A DNA stretch of 64,000 bases. Origin: Agrobacterium tumefaciens (GTDB lineage Bacteria; Pseudomonadota; Alphaproteobacteria; Rhizobiales; Rhizobiaceae). This document shows positions 8,571 through 17,984 of the stretch, piece after piece. The stretch is taken from NCBI GenBank assembly GCA_025559845.1, contig CP048469.1:2636001-2700000 (forward strand), read 5' to 3'. The number at the start of each line of letters is the position of its first letter. The stretch's first letter is position 1. Below the pieces are notes generated by a model that worked only from the letters and a program-made list of their open reading frames with translations, did no database searches and was not told the origin of the DNA. The translations under genes were made by a program, and so were the position numbers.

Positions 8571-9473
8571 TCATTGTCCCTTCGGGTCGAGCACGTCGCG
8601 CAAGCCATCGCCAAGGAAGTTGAAGGCAAGCGAAACGAGAAAGATGGCAATACCTGGAATGGTGGCGACCCACCATTGCTCAAAGATAAAGCGCTTGGCG
8701 GTAGCAATCATCGCGCCCCACTCCGGAGACGGTGGCTGCGCACCCATGCCGAGGAAGCCAAGGCTGGCGGCCGTGATGATGATCGAGCTCATGTCGAGCG
8801 TGATGCGCACGATCAGGCTCGGCACGCAGAGCGGCGCGATATGGCGGGCAATGATGCGCCAGGCCGAGGCACCGGTCAGGCGGTAGGCCGCAACGAAGTC
8901 GCTGCCACGAACAGTCATGGTCTCGGCACGCGCCAGGCGCGCATAGGGCGGCCAGGCGGTCAGTGCAATCGCCAGGATAGCGCTTTCGACACCGGGCTTC
9001 AGAGCGGCAACGAAAGCCAGCGCCAGGATGAGACGGGGAAACGCCAGGAAGACGTCCGTCACGCGCATCAGCACGGTATCTACGACACCGCCGAAGTAAC
9101 CGGCGATACAGCCGATCGCCAATCCGATGGGCGCCACGAGAACGACAACGGCGATAACCATGCCGAGCGTAACGCGACCGCCGTAAAGGATGCGCGAGAG
9201 AATATCGCGCCCAAGCTCATCCGTACCGAACCAGTGTTCGGCGCTTGGGAACGCAAGGCGATTGCCGAGGCTCTGCGTCGCCGGATCGTAAGGTGCAAGC
9301 ACCGGCGCAAGCAGCGACAGCACGATGAACAGCAAAATGATCGTCAGTCCGATCACCGCCAATGGATTGGATTTGAGGCTGAGCCAGATGCGATAGCGGT
9401 TTCCCCACGCCGCTTGGCGACGGGAATGCGGCGTCTCATCGAGTGCCCAGTTTCTGAAAGTAGCAAGCATCAT
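8571..9473 (-). CDS. peptide ABC transporter permease (DppC/OppC type)
   Basis: 300-residue inner-membrane permease. An N-terminal membrane segment (LAVIGLTIILLFIVLSLLAP) is followed by a short periplasmic stretch containing HWFGTDELGRDILSRILYG, the hallmark of DppC-type subunits, and then about five membrane segments with an EAA-like loop near WPPYARLARAETM. It overlaps the DppB-type gene by 4 bp. Heterodimer partner of that gene product. Confidence 0.92.
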   Translation of the reverse strand: MMLATFRNWALDETPHSRRQAAWGNRYRIWLSLKSNPLAVIGLTIILLFIVLSLLAPVLAPYDPATQSLGNRLAFPSAEHWFGTDELGRDILSRILYGGRVTLGMVIAVVVLVAPIGLAIGCIAGYFGGVVDTVLMRVTDVFLAFPRLILALAFVAALKPGVESAILAIALTAWPPYARLARAETMTVRGSDFVAAYRLTGASAWRIIARHIAPLCVPSLIVRITLDMSSIIITAASLGFLGMGAQPPSPEWGAMIATAKRFIFEQWWVATIPGIAIFLVSLAFNFLGDGLRDVLDPKGQ

Positions 9474-10489
9474 CGAACGCGCGGGTCCATTACTCGGTAA
9501 AGTACGTCTGCGAGCAGGTTGAGGGCGACATAGATGAGGCCGATCAACAGGGTTGCCCCGACGACAGGGTTCATGTCTGCGTTCATAAGCGACACGGTGA
9601 GGTATTGGCCAAGCCCAGGCCAGCTGAACACGGTTTCGGTGACCACAGCGCCTTCGAGAAGGCCGGCATAGGTGAGCGCAAGAACCGTGATGAGCTGCAC
9701 GGCAACCGTCGGGAACGCATGTCCCCAGATGACGGTCATAGCCGAAAGCCCCTTGGCGCGGGCGGTGATGACATATTCACCCTTCAGCGCGTCAATCATG
9801 AAGGCGCGCGTCATGCGGGTGATATAGGCCATGCTGAAATAGGCAAGAATGCAGACCGGCTGAACCATATGGGCGATGGCGTCGTAGAACGCATCCCAAT
9901 CGCCAGCCAGCAACGTATCGACGCTCAGCAGCCCGGTAACCGGATCGATCATCCCGTCGAAAATGATGTCTTGCCGGCCAGGTCCCGGCGCAACGCCAAG
10001 CGTTGCGTAGAATACCAGCAGCGAGATCAGGGCCAGCATAAAGACCGGCACGGAGTGACCCGCCAGACAGACGACGCGGATGACCTGATCGGTCAGCTTG
10101 CCCTGACGAACGGCGGCCCAGACACCGAGCGGAATGCCGATCAGCGCCGCAATGATAAGCGCAGCCGTGGCAAGCTCGAAGGTGGCGGGGAACACGCGGG
10201 TAATATCCACCCAGACCGGGTTGCGGGTCAGAATGGAGTTGCCGAAATCGCCGTGCAGAACCTGCGAAACATAGTGGAAGAATTGGACGACCAGCGGCTG
10301 ATCGAGGCCCATTTCGGCCCGGACCCGCACAATGACGTCCTCGGGCGCGTTGTCGCCGACCGCCGCAATCACGGGATCGACGGGCATGACGCGCCCGATC
10401 ATGAAGGTGATGACCATCAAACCGAACAGCGTCAGAATGACGCTGCTCAGTGTCGACGATATGCTTTTAACGCGCTTGTTCAATGTCAC
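9470..10489 (-). CDS. peptide ABC transporter permease (DppB/OppB type)
   Basis: 339-residue inner-membrane permease with six predicted membrane segments. The N-terminal region MVITFMIGRVMPVDP, a middle TFELATAALIIAALIGIPLG segment and the C-terminal ETVFSWPGLGQYL motif are typical of the DppB family. Its start overlaps the stop of the binding-protein gene and its end overlaps the DppC-type gene, indicating tight coupling within the operon. Confidence 0.92.
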   Translation of the reverse strand: MTLNKRVKSISSTLSSVILTLFGLMVITFMIGRVMPVDPVIAAVGDNAPEDVIVRVRAEMGLDQPLVVQFFHYVSQVLHGDFGNSILTRNPVWVDITRVFPATFELATAALIIAALIGIPLGVWAAVRQGKLTDQVIRVVCLAGHSVPVFMLALISLLVFYATLGVAPGPGRQDIIFDGMIDPVTGLLSVDTLLAGDWDAFYDAIAHMVQPVCILAYFSMAYITRMTRAFMIDALKGEYVITARAKGLSAMTVIWGHAFPTVAVQLITVLALTYAGLLEGAVVTETVFSWPGLGQYLTVSLMNADMNPVVGATLLIGLIYVALNLLADVLYRVMDPRVR

Positions 10490-12078
10490 GCTTTCTTCGC
10501 ATCGTGGTAGGAATTGCCCTCGGACAGAACGCCGAGTTCGAAACCGGAAACGCCCTTACGGAAAGCTGCCGTCTTCGTTGTCTGGAACATGAACACGAAG
10601 GGGCTGTTTTGCATGTGCTCGCGCTGCAGGGCTTCGTAAAGCTCGACGCGCTTTGCCGGGTCCTTCTCGTCGCGGGCAGCTTCAGCCTTGGCGGCGAAAT
10701 CGTCGCTCTTGAAGCGCGAACGCCACAGGAACGGCTTCGACTTGGCGTCGTCGGCATTGTTCTTGTTGATGTTGAAAACATCAGCATTGGAATGCGGATC
10801 GAAGTAGTCGGTACCCCAGGCAGACAGAGCCATCTGGTGCTCACGCGCACGCATCTTGGTCAGAACCTGACGGTTTTCAGCCGACTGCAGACGCACCTTG
10901 ATGCCGATATCGGCGAGGTTTGCCTGGATGGCCTGCGCCAGATCCGGGTAAGGCTGCGCGGAATAGTGATCCATGCTGATCTCGAAACCATCGGCAAGAC
11001 CGGCTTCCGCCATCAGAGCCTTGGCCTTCTCGACATCGCGCTGGTACGGAACGTCGTTGACGGCGCCCGGGAAGCCCTTCGGCTCGAAGCTCTGGTGAAC
11101 TTCATGGGTCAGCGGCACGATGTTTTCCTGCATGCCCTTGTAGTCCAGCGCCCACTTGATGGCCTGCCAGACCTGCGGCTTCGCAAGGTTTTCATTTCCC
11201 TGGTTCAGCGAAATCAGAACCAGCGATGCGATGCTCTTGCGCTCAAGCACGATGTTTTCATCGTTCTGAACGGTGCGAAGCTGCTCGGACGTCAGGTCGC
11301 GTGCAATATCGATATCACCCTTCTGCAGCATCAGAAGCTGCGAGGACGGGTCCGTCACATGACGCAGGATGATGCGCTTGAGGTTACCTTTGTAAGGGCC
11401 ATTTGGATTGAGCGTCAAAGCCACGCTCTCGCTCGGCTTCCAGGACTGCAGCATGAAATCGCCAGAACCGGCGCTGTTCTTCTGCAGCCAGCCATTGCCG
11501 AGGTCTTCGCCGTTGGCGTTCTCGAGTACAGCCTTCTTTTCGACGATCGCGCCGATATTGGCCGACAGGCAGTACAGCAGGAAGGAGATTGCCGTCGGCT
11601 GGGCAGTCGTCAGCTTCACCGTCTTGTCGTCAGTGGCAACGATGGTGGTTTCGGCGTTGTCAGGCGTGAAACCAAACTGGCTGATGATGAAGGCCGGGCT
11701 CTTGTTCATCTTGACGGCGCGCTGCAGCGAGAACGCGACGTCCTCAGCCGTAACCTTTGCACCGCTGGAGAAGGTTGCCTCTTCACCGATCGTGAAGGTG
11801 AAGACCTTGCTGTCAGCATCGGCTTCCCACGCGCTTGCGATCACCGGATCGACCTTGGTGGAATCTTCACGGTTGGCGCGCACCAGCTTCTGGTACATGT
11901 TGCTGATGATTTCGCCACCAACGGCTTCGAAACCTTCATGCGGATCGAGGCTCGTCATGTTGTCCAGCTGCTGCGCGACAACGAGAATGTCCTTTGGCGT
12001 GTCAGCGAAGGACAGGCGGGCATAGGACAGGAATGGTACTGCAGCGCCAGCGATCAGCAGGTTGCGTCTAGAAATCAT
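10486..12078 (-). CDS. peptide ABC transporter periplasmic substrate-binding protein (SBP family 5)
   Basis: 530 residues. An N-terminal signal (MISRRNLLIAGAAVPFLSY) with an RR pair could be Tat- or Sec-type. The mature protein has the family 5 layout: LDPHEGFEAVGGEIISNMYQKLV near the start, FTIGEEATFSSGAKVTAEDV and long alpha/beta lobes. It is the first gene of a five-gene importer operon running leftward and is divergent from the M19 dipeptidase. Family 5 proteins bind di- or oligopeptides, sometimes murein peptides; the ligand here is inferred from the neighbouring peptidases only. Confidence 0.92.
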   Translation of the reverse strand: MISRRNLLIAGAAVPFLSYARLSFADTPKDILVVAQQLDNMTSLDPHEGFEAVGGEIISNMYQKLVRANREDSTKVDPVIASAWEADADSKVFTFTIGEEATFSSGAKVTAEDVAFSLQRAVKMNKSPAFIISQFGFTPDNAETTIVATDDKTVKLTTAQPTAISFLLYCLSANIGAIVEKKAVLENANGEDLGNGWLQKNSAGSGDFMLQSWKPSESVALTLNPNGPYKGNLKRIILRHVTDPSSQLLMLQKGDIDIARDLTSEQLRTVQNDENIVLERKSIASLVLISLNQGNENLAKPQVWQAIKWALDYKGMQENIVPLTHEVHQSFEPKGFPGAVNDVPYQRDVEKAKALMAEAGLADGFEISMDHYSAQPYPDLAQAIQANLADIGIKVRLQSAENRQVLTKMRAREHQMALSAWGTDYFDPHSNADVFNINKNNADDAKSKPFLWRSRFKSDDFAAKAEAARDEKDPAKRVELYEALQREHMQNSPFVFMFQTTKTAAFRKGVSGFELGVLSEGNSYHDAKKA

Positions 12079-12316
12079 CAGAAAATCCCCTTTCGGACCT
12101 ATTATCGAGAAAAAGATCGGAGCTTTGCCCCAATCCAGTCGTTATTTTTCTTTTTTTCGCGATTACCACGACGGATTGAGGCCACACCAATTCCAAATTT
12201 GGCAGGCCCTATGCAGGGATTGCATCTGCCCGCACCTTGAAATTTCGCCCGCGAAGGCAGACAACGCTGGCATCTCCACTTCCTTTGCTTCCGAAATTTT
12301 CCAAGGTGATGCGAAC
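12079..12316. promoter_or_regulatory. divergent promoter region between peptide importer and M19 dipeptidase
   Basis: This 238-bp gap separates two divergent starts (binding protein leftward, dipeptidase rightward) and must hold both promoters. The stretch around 12140-12165 is T- and A-rich. I could not single out convincing -35/-10 pairs or an operator. A LysR-type site would be expected here if the nearby regulator controls the cluster. Confidence 0.5.
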
Positions 12317-13357
12317 ATGACAAGCGAAACGGCCGTTCCCGTATTCGACGGACATAACGATGTGCTGCTGAGATTGTGGCGCTCAGGCAATCCGTCGCCG
12401 GAGACGCTTCTGGTGGACGGTGACACCGTTGGCCATATCGATCTTCCGCGTGCCAAAAAGGGCGGTCTGGCGGGTGGCCTCTGCGCAATCTATGTTCCCT
12501 CGCCCAGCATGGAAAAAGATGCAAATGGCGATTTTCTCGCACCTGAGCAGGGCGACGCGCTTGCCGCGACACTCTCCATGGCGAGCCTCCTGTTCCGTGC
12601 CGAGAAGAAGTCCAACGGTGCGCTGAAGGTCTGCCGGACTGCCGCAGATATTCGCGACGCCATGGGAACCGGTGCATTCGCATCGGTCTTCCATATCGAG
12701 GGCGCCGAAGCGATCGCCGGTGATCTGGATGCGCTCTACGTTCTGCACCAGGCTGGCTTGCGTACCCTTGGCCCGGTCTGGAGCCGCCCGAACATCTTCG
12801 CCTACGGCGTTCCGTTCCGCTTCCCTTCCACCCCGGATATTGGCCCTGGTCTGACGGAAACCGGCAAGCGGCTGATCAAGACCTGCAATGAACTGAAGAT
12901 CATGGTCGACCTGTCGCACATGAACGAGCAGGGCTTCTGGGACATCGCAAAGATCACCGACGCACCACTCGTGGCGTCCCATTCGAACGCCTATGCGCTG
13001 TGCAATCACAGCCGTAATCTCACAGACCGCCAACTCGACGCGATCCGCGATACGGGTGGACTTGCCGGCATCAACTTCGGCGTTCTTTTCCTGCGTCAGG
13101 ACGGTGTGAAAAACCCGGATACCGATCTTGGCGAACTGGTGCGCCATGTCGATTATATCGCCAACCGCATCGGTATCGATCACGTTGCACTTGGTTCGGA
13201 TTTCGACGGCACGACAATCCCGGCATCAATGAAGGACGCTGGCGATCTGCAACTGCTGGTCAAGGCGTTACGCAACAGTGGTTATGACGATGACGCCCTT
13301 GCCAAGATTTGCCACGGCAACTGGGTTCGCGTGCTGGAAAAAACCTGGGGCGCTTAA
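12317..13357 (+). CDS. membrane dipeptidase, peptidase family M19 (renal dipeptidase type)
   Basis: 346-residue zinc dipeptidase. The HxD metal ligands are H13 and D15 in FDGHNDVLLRLW, the bridging Glu is in FHIEGAEAI, and later His ligands are in DLSHMNEQGFWDI and ASHSNAY; GSDFDGT closes the barrel. The family hydrolyses dipeptides, commonly with a D-residue at the C-terminal side. I use the ATG at 12317 because the protein then begins just before the metal motif; a longer reading from 12062 would extend into the divergent gene. Context implies hydrolysis of imported dipeptides. Confidence 0.92.
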   Translation: MTSETAVPVFDGHNDVLLRLWRSGNPSPETLLVDGDTVGHIDLPRAKKGGLAGGLCAIYVPSPSMEKDANGDFLAPEQGDALAATLSMASLLFRAEKKSNGALKVCRTAADIRDAMGTGAFASVFHIEGAEAIAGDLDALYVLHQAGLRTLGPVWSRPNIFAYGVPFRFPSTPDIGPGLTETGKRLIKTCNELKIMVDLSHMNEQGFWDIAKITDAPLVASHSNAYALCNHSRNLTDRQLDAIRDTGGLAGINFGVLFLRQDGVKNPDTDLGELVRHVDYIANRIGIDHVALGSDFDGTTIPASMKDAGDLQLLVKALRNSGYDDDALAKICHGNWVRVLEKTWGA

Positions 13358-13410
13358 GACGCCCGAGGTTAATCTCAATTGCTCCGACGCAGATGCGCCG
13401 GAGACAAGGG

Positions 13411-13443
13411 CGGCAAGGCTCAGGCCTTTGCCGCTTTCTTTTT
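13411..13443 (+). terminator. terminator-like hairpin after the M19 dipeptidase
   Basis: CGGCAAGGC at 13411-13419 pairs with GCCTTTGCCG at 13424-13433 (nine pairs, one bulged T), followed by CTTTCTTTTT. It would end the dipeptidase transcript. It also overlaps the 3' end of the opposing small gene. Confidence 0.55.
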
Positions 13444-13713
13444 GCCCGTTGCGCGAAACGCGAGAAGGCCGCCAACCAGAGCGAACATCGCCCACTTGAG
13501 CGGCAATGCATCCGCCGTCTCGCTGCGGATCGGCAGGACGGTGACAGTGCCGGGGCTCGATTCATATCCGGTCTGCCCCTTGGCCTTTGCATCGGCAATC
13601 TGCTGTGGCGAAACAACCCATTCCGCTCCCCGCATCTTGTCGTACGTCATGAAACCACCGCCGGCGACTACGGCAACAACGAGTGAAATCACGATTCTTG
13701 TGGGCATGTTCAT
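13420..13713 (-). CDS. small membrane protein of unknown function
   Basis: 97 residues from the ATG at 13711-13713, chosen because GAAGGAG lies 6 nt upstream. A membrane segment near residues 5-24 (TRIVISLVVAVVAGGGFM) and a second near the C-terminus (LKWAMFALVGGLLAF) flank a polar loop, and the tail is lysine-rich (GKKKAAKA). No family recognised. It is divergent from lpiA across a 280-bp gap. Confidence 0.7.
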   Translation of the reverse strand: MNMPTRIVISLVVAVVAGGGFMTYDKMRGAEWVVSPQQIADAKAKGQTGYESSPGTVTVLPIRSETADALPLKWAMFALVGGLLAFRATGKKKAAKA

Positions 13714-13993
13714 AAGCATCTCCTTCAACTGAAAGGAGCGTGTAGTCGCATCAAACAACACCACCAAGCAACCAGCACGTTTAATTTTGCACAGTTTGGG
13801 ACAATGGCAAAAAACGCGCATCTCCTGGTTGCTTTTTATCGCTCAATCTGGCGAAATCCCTTAAAAACCAAGCCCAAAGTACACATCGACAGTTTACGCG
13901 TTTCTGCTAATCACATTTCCCGAATGACACCGAAATGGCGACACAATCCTGTGGTTCGCCAGTCATCACATCGGCGCCGGCAAGCAGGGCAAC

Positions 13994-16594
13994 ATGGCAG
14001 ACAAGAGCGAAGTAGCGCAGACCGAAACAGCGGAAGCAGAAGCTGAAGGCTTTTTTGCCAGACATCGCCCCTACATCACGGCAGCGGCAATTACGCTGAT
14101 CTTCGTGATGATGACCGTCGCGATCTATCAGCTCACATCTGAGGTCCGCTATGACGACGTGATCGCGGCCTTGATGGGGACATCGATCACCTCGATCCTG
14201 CTGGCAATCCTCTTTACGGCGCTCAGTTTCCTGGCACTGATCTGGTATGATGCCAATGCCATTGAATATATTGGCAGAAAAGTTCCGTTCCATTCCATGG
14301 CAGCAACGGCCTTCGCCGCTTATGCCATTGGCAATACGGCAGGTTTCGGCCCCCTCAGTGGTGGGGCTATCCGCTTCCGCGCCTATTCGCGACTGGGCCT
14401 TTCCCCGGGTGAAATCGCCCGTGTCATTGCCTTCGTCACCCTCTCTTTCGGGCTTGGTCTGCTATCCGTCAGTGCCATTTCCACATTCATCGTCGCACCG
14501 CGAATTGCCGCCATCATCAATGTCGATGCTGCTGTGTTGCGCGCTGCGGCACTTGCCATCATCGCCATTCTGGTGCTTGGCGCCTATTTCGGCCGCAACG
14601 GCAAAGCCATTCGTTTGGGAAGCTGGCGCTTGCGCCTTCCAGACAGCCGCACCTCCTCACGCCAGTTTCTTGTCTCGGCCCTGGATATTGCAGCGTCGGC
14701 ATCCGTTCTCTACGTGCTTTTGCCGGAAACCCACCTCGGTTGGCCGACATTTTTTGCAATCTACGCGACCGCAGTCGGTCTCGGCGTGCTCAGCCACGTT
14801 CCGGCGGGCCTTGGCGTTTTCGAGACCGTGATGGTTGCCGGCCTCGGCAATGCCATCAGCATTGATCAACTGCTGGGCAGTCTCGTCCTCTACCGTGTCA
14901 TCTACCACGTCCTGCCGCTTGTCGTCGCCATTCTGGTGATGATCGCTTCCGAAATGAAGCAGTTCGCAGCCAGGCCGCTCGTCTCGGATATCGGCCAGCT
15001 CGCCGTCAGGCTCGCTCCGCCCTTGCTTTCCGCCTATGCAATGCTCCTCGGCGCGATGCTGATCTTCTCGAGTGTTACGCCCACGCCGGACAGCAACCTT
15101 GATTTCCTTGCGAATTTCGTCCCCCTGCCGATCATCGAAGCCGCCCACTTCCTGACAAGCATCATGGGCCTCATCCTGGTCGTTTCATCGCGCGGTCTGG
15201 GTCAGCGCCTTGATGGAGCATGGTGGATTGCACTCGTAGCGGCTTCTGCCGCCCTCGTATTTTCACTTCTCAAGGCCATCGCCGTCTTCGAAGCGGCTTT
15301 CCTCGGCATTTTCATCGCGGCACTCGTCGCCAACATGCGCAGCTTCAACCGGCACGCATCGCTCATCAAACAGGCGCTGGGGCCAAGCTGGCTCGGCGCC
15401 ATGACTGTGATCGTCGCCGGCGCAGCCACGATCCTGCTCTTTGTTTATCGCGATACTGACTACAGCCACGCATTGTGGTGGCAGTTCGAGTTCTCAGAGG
15501 AAGCACCGCGCGGATTGCGTGCCGTGTTGGGTCTGGTTCTGGCCTCTTCGACCATCGCGATCTTCAGTCTCATGCGCCCGGTCCGCTACAAGCCGGATGC
15601 CATCCAGGCGGATGACATCGTCAAGGCGACAAGTATCGTCATGCAGCAGGACGAAGCCGATGCCAATCTGGTGCGCATGGGCGACAAGCACGTGATGTTT
15701 TCTGAGACCGGAAACGCTTTCATCATGTACGGCATTCAGGGCCGTTCATGGATTGCCTTTACCGATCCGGTCGGCGATGAAGAGGACTTTCCCGATCTCG
15801 TCTGGGAATTTGTCGAAGCTGCACGCTCAGCCGGTGCACGCGCCGCCTTTTATCAGATTTCCCCATCGCTTCTGTCGCACTGCGCAGATGCGGGCCTGCG
15901 CGCCTTCAAGCTCGGGGAACTTGCTCTGGTCAACCTGACGGCCTTCGAGTTGAAGGGTGGAAAGCTCGCCAATCTGCGACAGTCGCTCAGCCGCGGCGCG
16001 CGCGACGGGCTGAGTTTCGAGGTCATCGATCCGCCGCAGGTCCCGGATATTCTCGACGAACTGAAACAGGTATCCGACGGATGGCTGACGCACCACAATA
16101 CGCGTGAAAAGCGTTTCTCGCTTGGCGCTTTCGAACCCGACTACATTCTCTCGCAACCTGTCGCCGTGTTGCGAAAAGACGGAAAGATTACGGCCTTTGC
16201 CAACGTCATGGTGACGGACACGAAGAAAGAGGCCACCATCGATCTCATGCGTTTTTCGGTCGACGCGCCGCGCGGCTCGATGGATTTCCTGTTCGTCAGT
16301 ATCATGCAACATCTGCGCGAAGCCGGTTATGAAAGCTTCAACCTCGGCATGGCACCCATGTCAGGCATGTCGAAGCGCGATATCGCACCGGTCTGGGACC
16401 GCATCGGCGGAACGCTGTTTGAGCACGGCGAGCGCTTTTACAACTTCAAGGGTCTGCGCGCCTTCAAATCCAAGTTTCACCCGAAGTGGGAACCACGCTA
16501 TCTTGCTGTGCAAAATGGCGCCGATGCCGCGCTGGCACTGATGGACGTCACCGTTCTCATCAGTGGAGGGGTCAGAGGAGTGATTGGCAAATGA
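13994..16594 (+). CDS. lpiA: bifunctional lysylphosphatidylglycerol synthase/flippase (MprF/LpiA)
   Basis: 866 residues, the full MprF length. The first 550 or so residues are multi-spanning (flippase domain with the GNTAGFGPLSGGAIRFRAYS segment). The C-terminal DUF2156/GNAT-fold catalytic domain includes SRGARDGLSFEVIDPPQV and NLGMAPMSGM. It transfers Lys from lysyl-tRNA to phosphatidylglycerol and flips the product, lowering surface charge. The ATG at 13994 gives the usual N-terminus. Its stop overlaps the start of acvB as ATGA, the classical lpiA-acvB arrangement of Rhizobium and Agrobacterium. Confidence 0.96.
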   Translation: MADKSEVAQTETAEAEAEGFFARHRPYITAAAITLIFVMMTVAIYQLTSEVRYDDVIAALMGTSITSILLAILFTALSFLALIWYDANAIEYIGRKVPFHSMAATAFAAYAIGNTAGFGPLSGGAIRFRAYSRLGLSPGEIARVIAFVTLSFGLGLLSVSAISTFIVAPRIAAIINVDAAVLRAAALAIIAILVLGAYFGRNGKAIRLGSWRLRLPDSRTSSRQFLVSALDIAASASVLYVLLPETHLGWPTFFAIYATAVGLGVLSHVPAGLGVFETVMVAGLGNAISIDQLLGSLVLYRVIYHVLPLVVAILVMIASEMKQFAARPLVSDIGQLAVRLAPPLLSAYAMLLGAMLIFSSVTPTPDSNLDFLANFVPLPIIEAAHFLTSIMGLILVVSSRGLGQRLDGAWWIALVAASAALVFSLLKAIAVFEAAFLGIFIAALVANMRSFNRHASLIKQALGPSWLGAMTVIVAGAATILLFVYRDTDYSHALWWQFEFSEEAPRGLRAVLGLVLASSTIAIFSLMRPVRYKPDAIQADDIVKATSIVMQQDEADANLVRMGDKHVMFSETGNAFIMYGIQGRSWIAFTDPVGDEEDFPDLVWEFVEAARSAGARAAFYQISPSLLSHCADAGLRAFKLGELALVNLTAFELKGGKLANLRQSLSRGARDGLSFEVIDPPQVPDILDELKQVSDGWLTHHNTREKRFSLGAFEPDYILSQPVAVLRKDGKITAFANVMVTDTKKEATIDLMRFSVDAPRGSMDFLFVSIMQHLREAGYESFNLGMAPMSGMSKRDIAPVWDRIGGTLFEHGERFYNFKGLRAFKSKFHPKWEPRYLAVQNGADAALALMDVTVLISGGVRGVIGK

Positions 16595-17961
16595 GAAAAA
16601 CCATCCTGCTGAAATCGGCACTTGCAGCCGTTGCCCTTCTTTTCCCGAGCATGGCTTTTTCGCAGGACAAACCGGCTTATGAGACCGGAATGATCCCGGC
16701 CGATCACATCATGGTGCCCGATGGCGACATCCTTGCCAGCATCTTCCTGATCTCGGATGCCAACGGCTGGACCGATGCCGATGAGGCACGTGCCAAGGCG
16801 CTGGTCGAAAAAGGCGCGGCCGTGGTCGGTATCGACTTTCGCGACTATATCAAGGCGCTCGAAGCCGACGAAGACGAATGCATCTACATGATCTCGGATA
16901 TCGAATCCTTGTCTCAGCAGATCCAGCGCACGGCTGGCACAAGCAGCTACAAGCTTCCGATTGTGACGGGGATCGGCGAAGGCGGAACGCTCGCGCTGGC
17001 AATGATTGCCCAAAGCCCGCCTTCGACCGTTCGTGAAGCAATCGCCGTCGATCCCAAGGCAGGTCTGCCGCTCCAGAAAATCCTCTGCACACCGGCGAGC
17101 AAGGACAAGGTCGGCAATGAGACCGTTTACGGCCTGACCGATGGCGCTCTGCCCGCTCCTGTCAGCGTATCCTTTACGCCAGAGGCGGATCAGAAGGGTC
17201 GCGACCATGTCAACGACCTGTTGAAGTCGCATCCTGATATCGACGTCGAGGATGTAACCGACAAGGCCGCCGACGTGTTGGCGCAATCCCTGTCCGATGA
17301 GATCGACGCCGCGAGCGATTCCGGTTCACCGCTTGGCCTGCCGATCACCGTGCTGGAAACCAAACCCGTGATGGATACGATGGCGATCATCTATTCCGGC
17401 GACGGTGGCTGGCGCGACCTGGACGAGGAAGTGGGCGGCGCATTGCAGAAGGAAGGTGTTCCCGTCATCGGCGTCGATTCACTGCGCTATTTCTGGAAGG
17501 AAAAGAAACCGGAAGAGATCGCCAGCGATCTCGGCCGCATCATCGATACCTACCGCAAGGAATGGAAGGTGCGGAATGTGCTGCTGATCGGTTACTCTTT
17601 CGGCGCGGATATCCTGCCAGCAACCTTTAATCTGCTACCGGATCGCGACAAGTCGCACGTCGTGCAGCTGACCCTGATGGGCCTTTCCGACGAAGTCGAT
17701 TTCGAGATTTCGGTCGGGGGATGGCTTGGCATGTCCGGTGAGGGCAAAGGCGGTAAGACCGTCGACGATATCGCCAAGATCAACCCGAAACTTGTTCAAT
17801 GCATCTACGGAACCGAAGAAGAGGAAGACGACCCCTGCCCTCGCCTGAAAGCGCAGGGCGTTGAAACCCTCGGCATCGAGGGCGGACATCACTTCGACGA
17901 GGATTACGAGGCGCTTGCCAGGCGCATCCTCACCGCGCTCAAGACGCGGTTGCCGAAATGA
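16591..17961 (+). CDS. acvB: AcvB, periplasmic VirJ-family protein (lysyl-phosphatidylglycerol hydrolase)
   Basis: 456 residues from the ATG overlapping the lpiA stop. A signal peptide (KSALAAVALLFPSMAFSQ) is followed by a VirJ-like alpha/beta-hydrolase half containing IIYSGDGGWRDLDEEVG, the nucleophile elbow GYSFGADILP and a C-terminal His region EGGHHFDEDYEALA. In Agrobacterium, AcvB is needed for virulence on plants and was shown to hydrolyse lysyl-PG made by LpiA. The N-terminal half looks like a diverged second copy (VTGIGEGGTLAL). It is convergent with the RTX gene, only 23 bp away, at the left border of the alginate-type locus. Confidence 0.95.
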   Translation: MRKTILLKSALAAVALLFPSMAFSQDKPAYETGMIPADHIMVPDGDILASIFLISDANGWTDADEARAKALVEKGAAVVGIDFRDYIKALEADEDECIYMISDIESLSQQIQRTAGTSSYKLPIVTGIGEGGTLALAMIAQSPPSTVREAIAVDPKAGLPLQKILCTPASKDKVGNETVYGLTDGALPAPVSVSFTPEADQKGRDHVNDLLKSHPDIDVEDVTDKAADVLAQSLSDEIDAASDSGSPLGLPITVLETKPVMDTMAIIYSGDGGWRDLDEEVGGALQKEGVPVIGVDSLRYFWKEKKPEEIASDLGRIIDTYRKEWKVRNVLLIGYSFGADILPATFNLLPDRDKSHVVQLTLMGLSDEVDFEISVGGWLGMSGEGKGGKTVDDIAKINPKLVQCIYGTEEEEDDPCPRLKAQGVETLGIEGGHHFDEDYEALARRILTALKTRLPK

Positions 17962-17984
17962 CGATGTGACAGTCGGCGGCAAGA

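Noticed and set aside
7740..9500. Long plus-strand reading frame (586 codons) across the peptide transporter genes
   Set aside because: Antisense to well-supported ATPase and permease genes; composition is typical of a high-GC shadow frame and no family is recognisable.
10483..12240. 585-codon plus-strand frame opposite the substrate-binding protein
   Set aside because: Antisense to a clear family 5 binding protein; runs through the divergent promoter.
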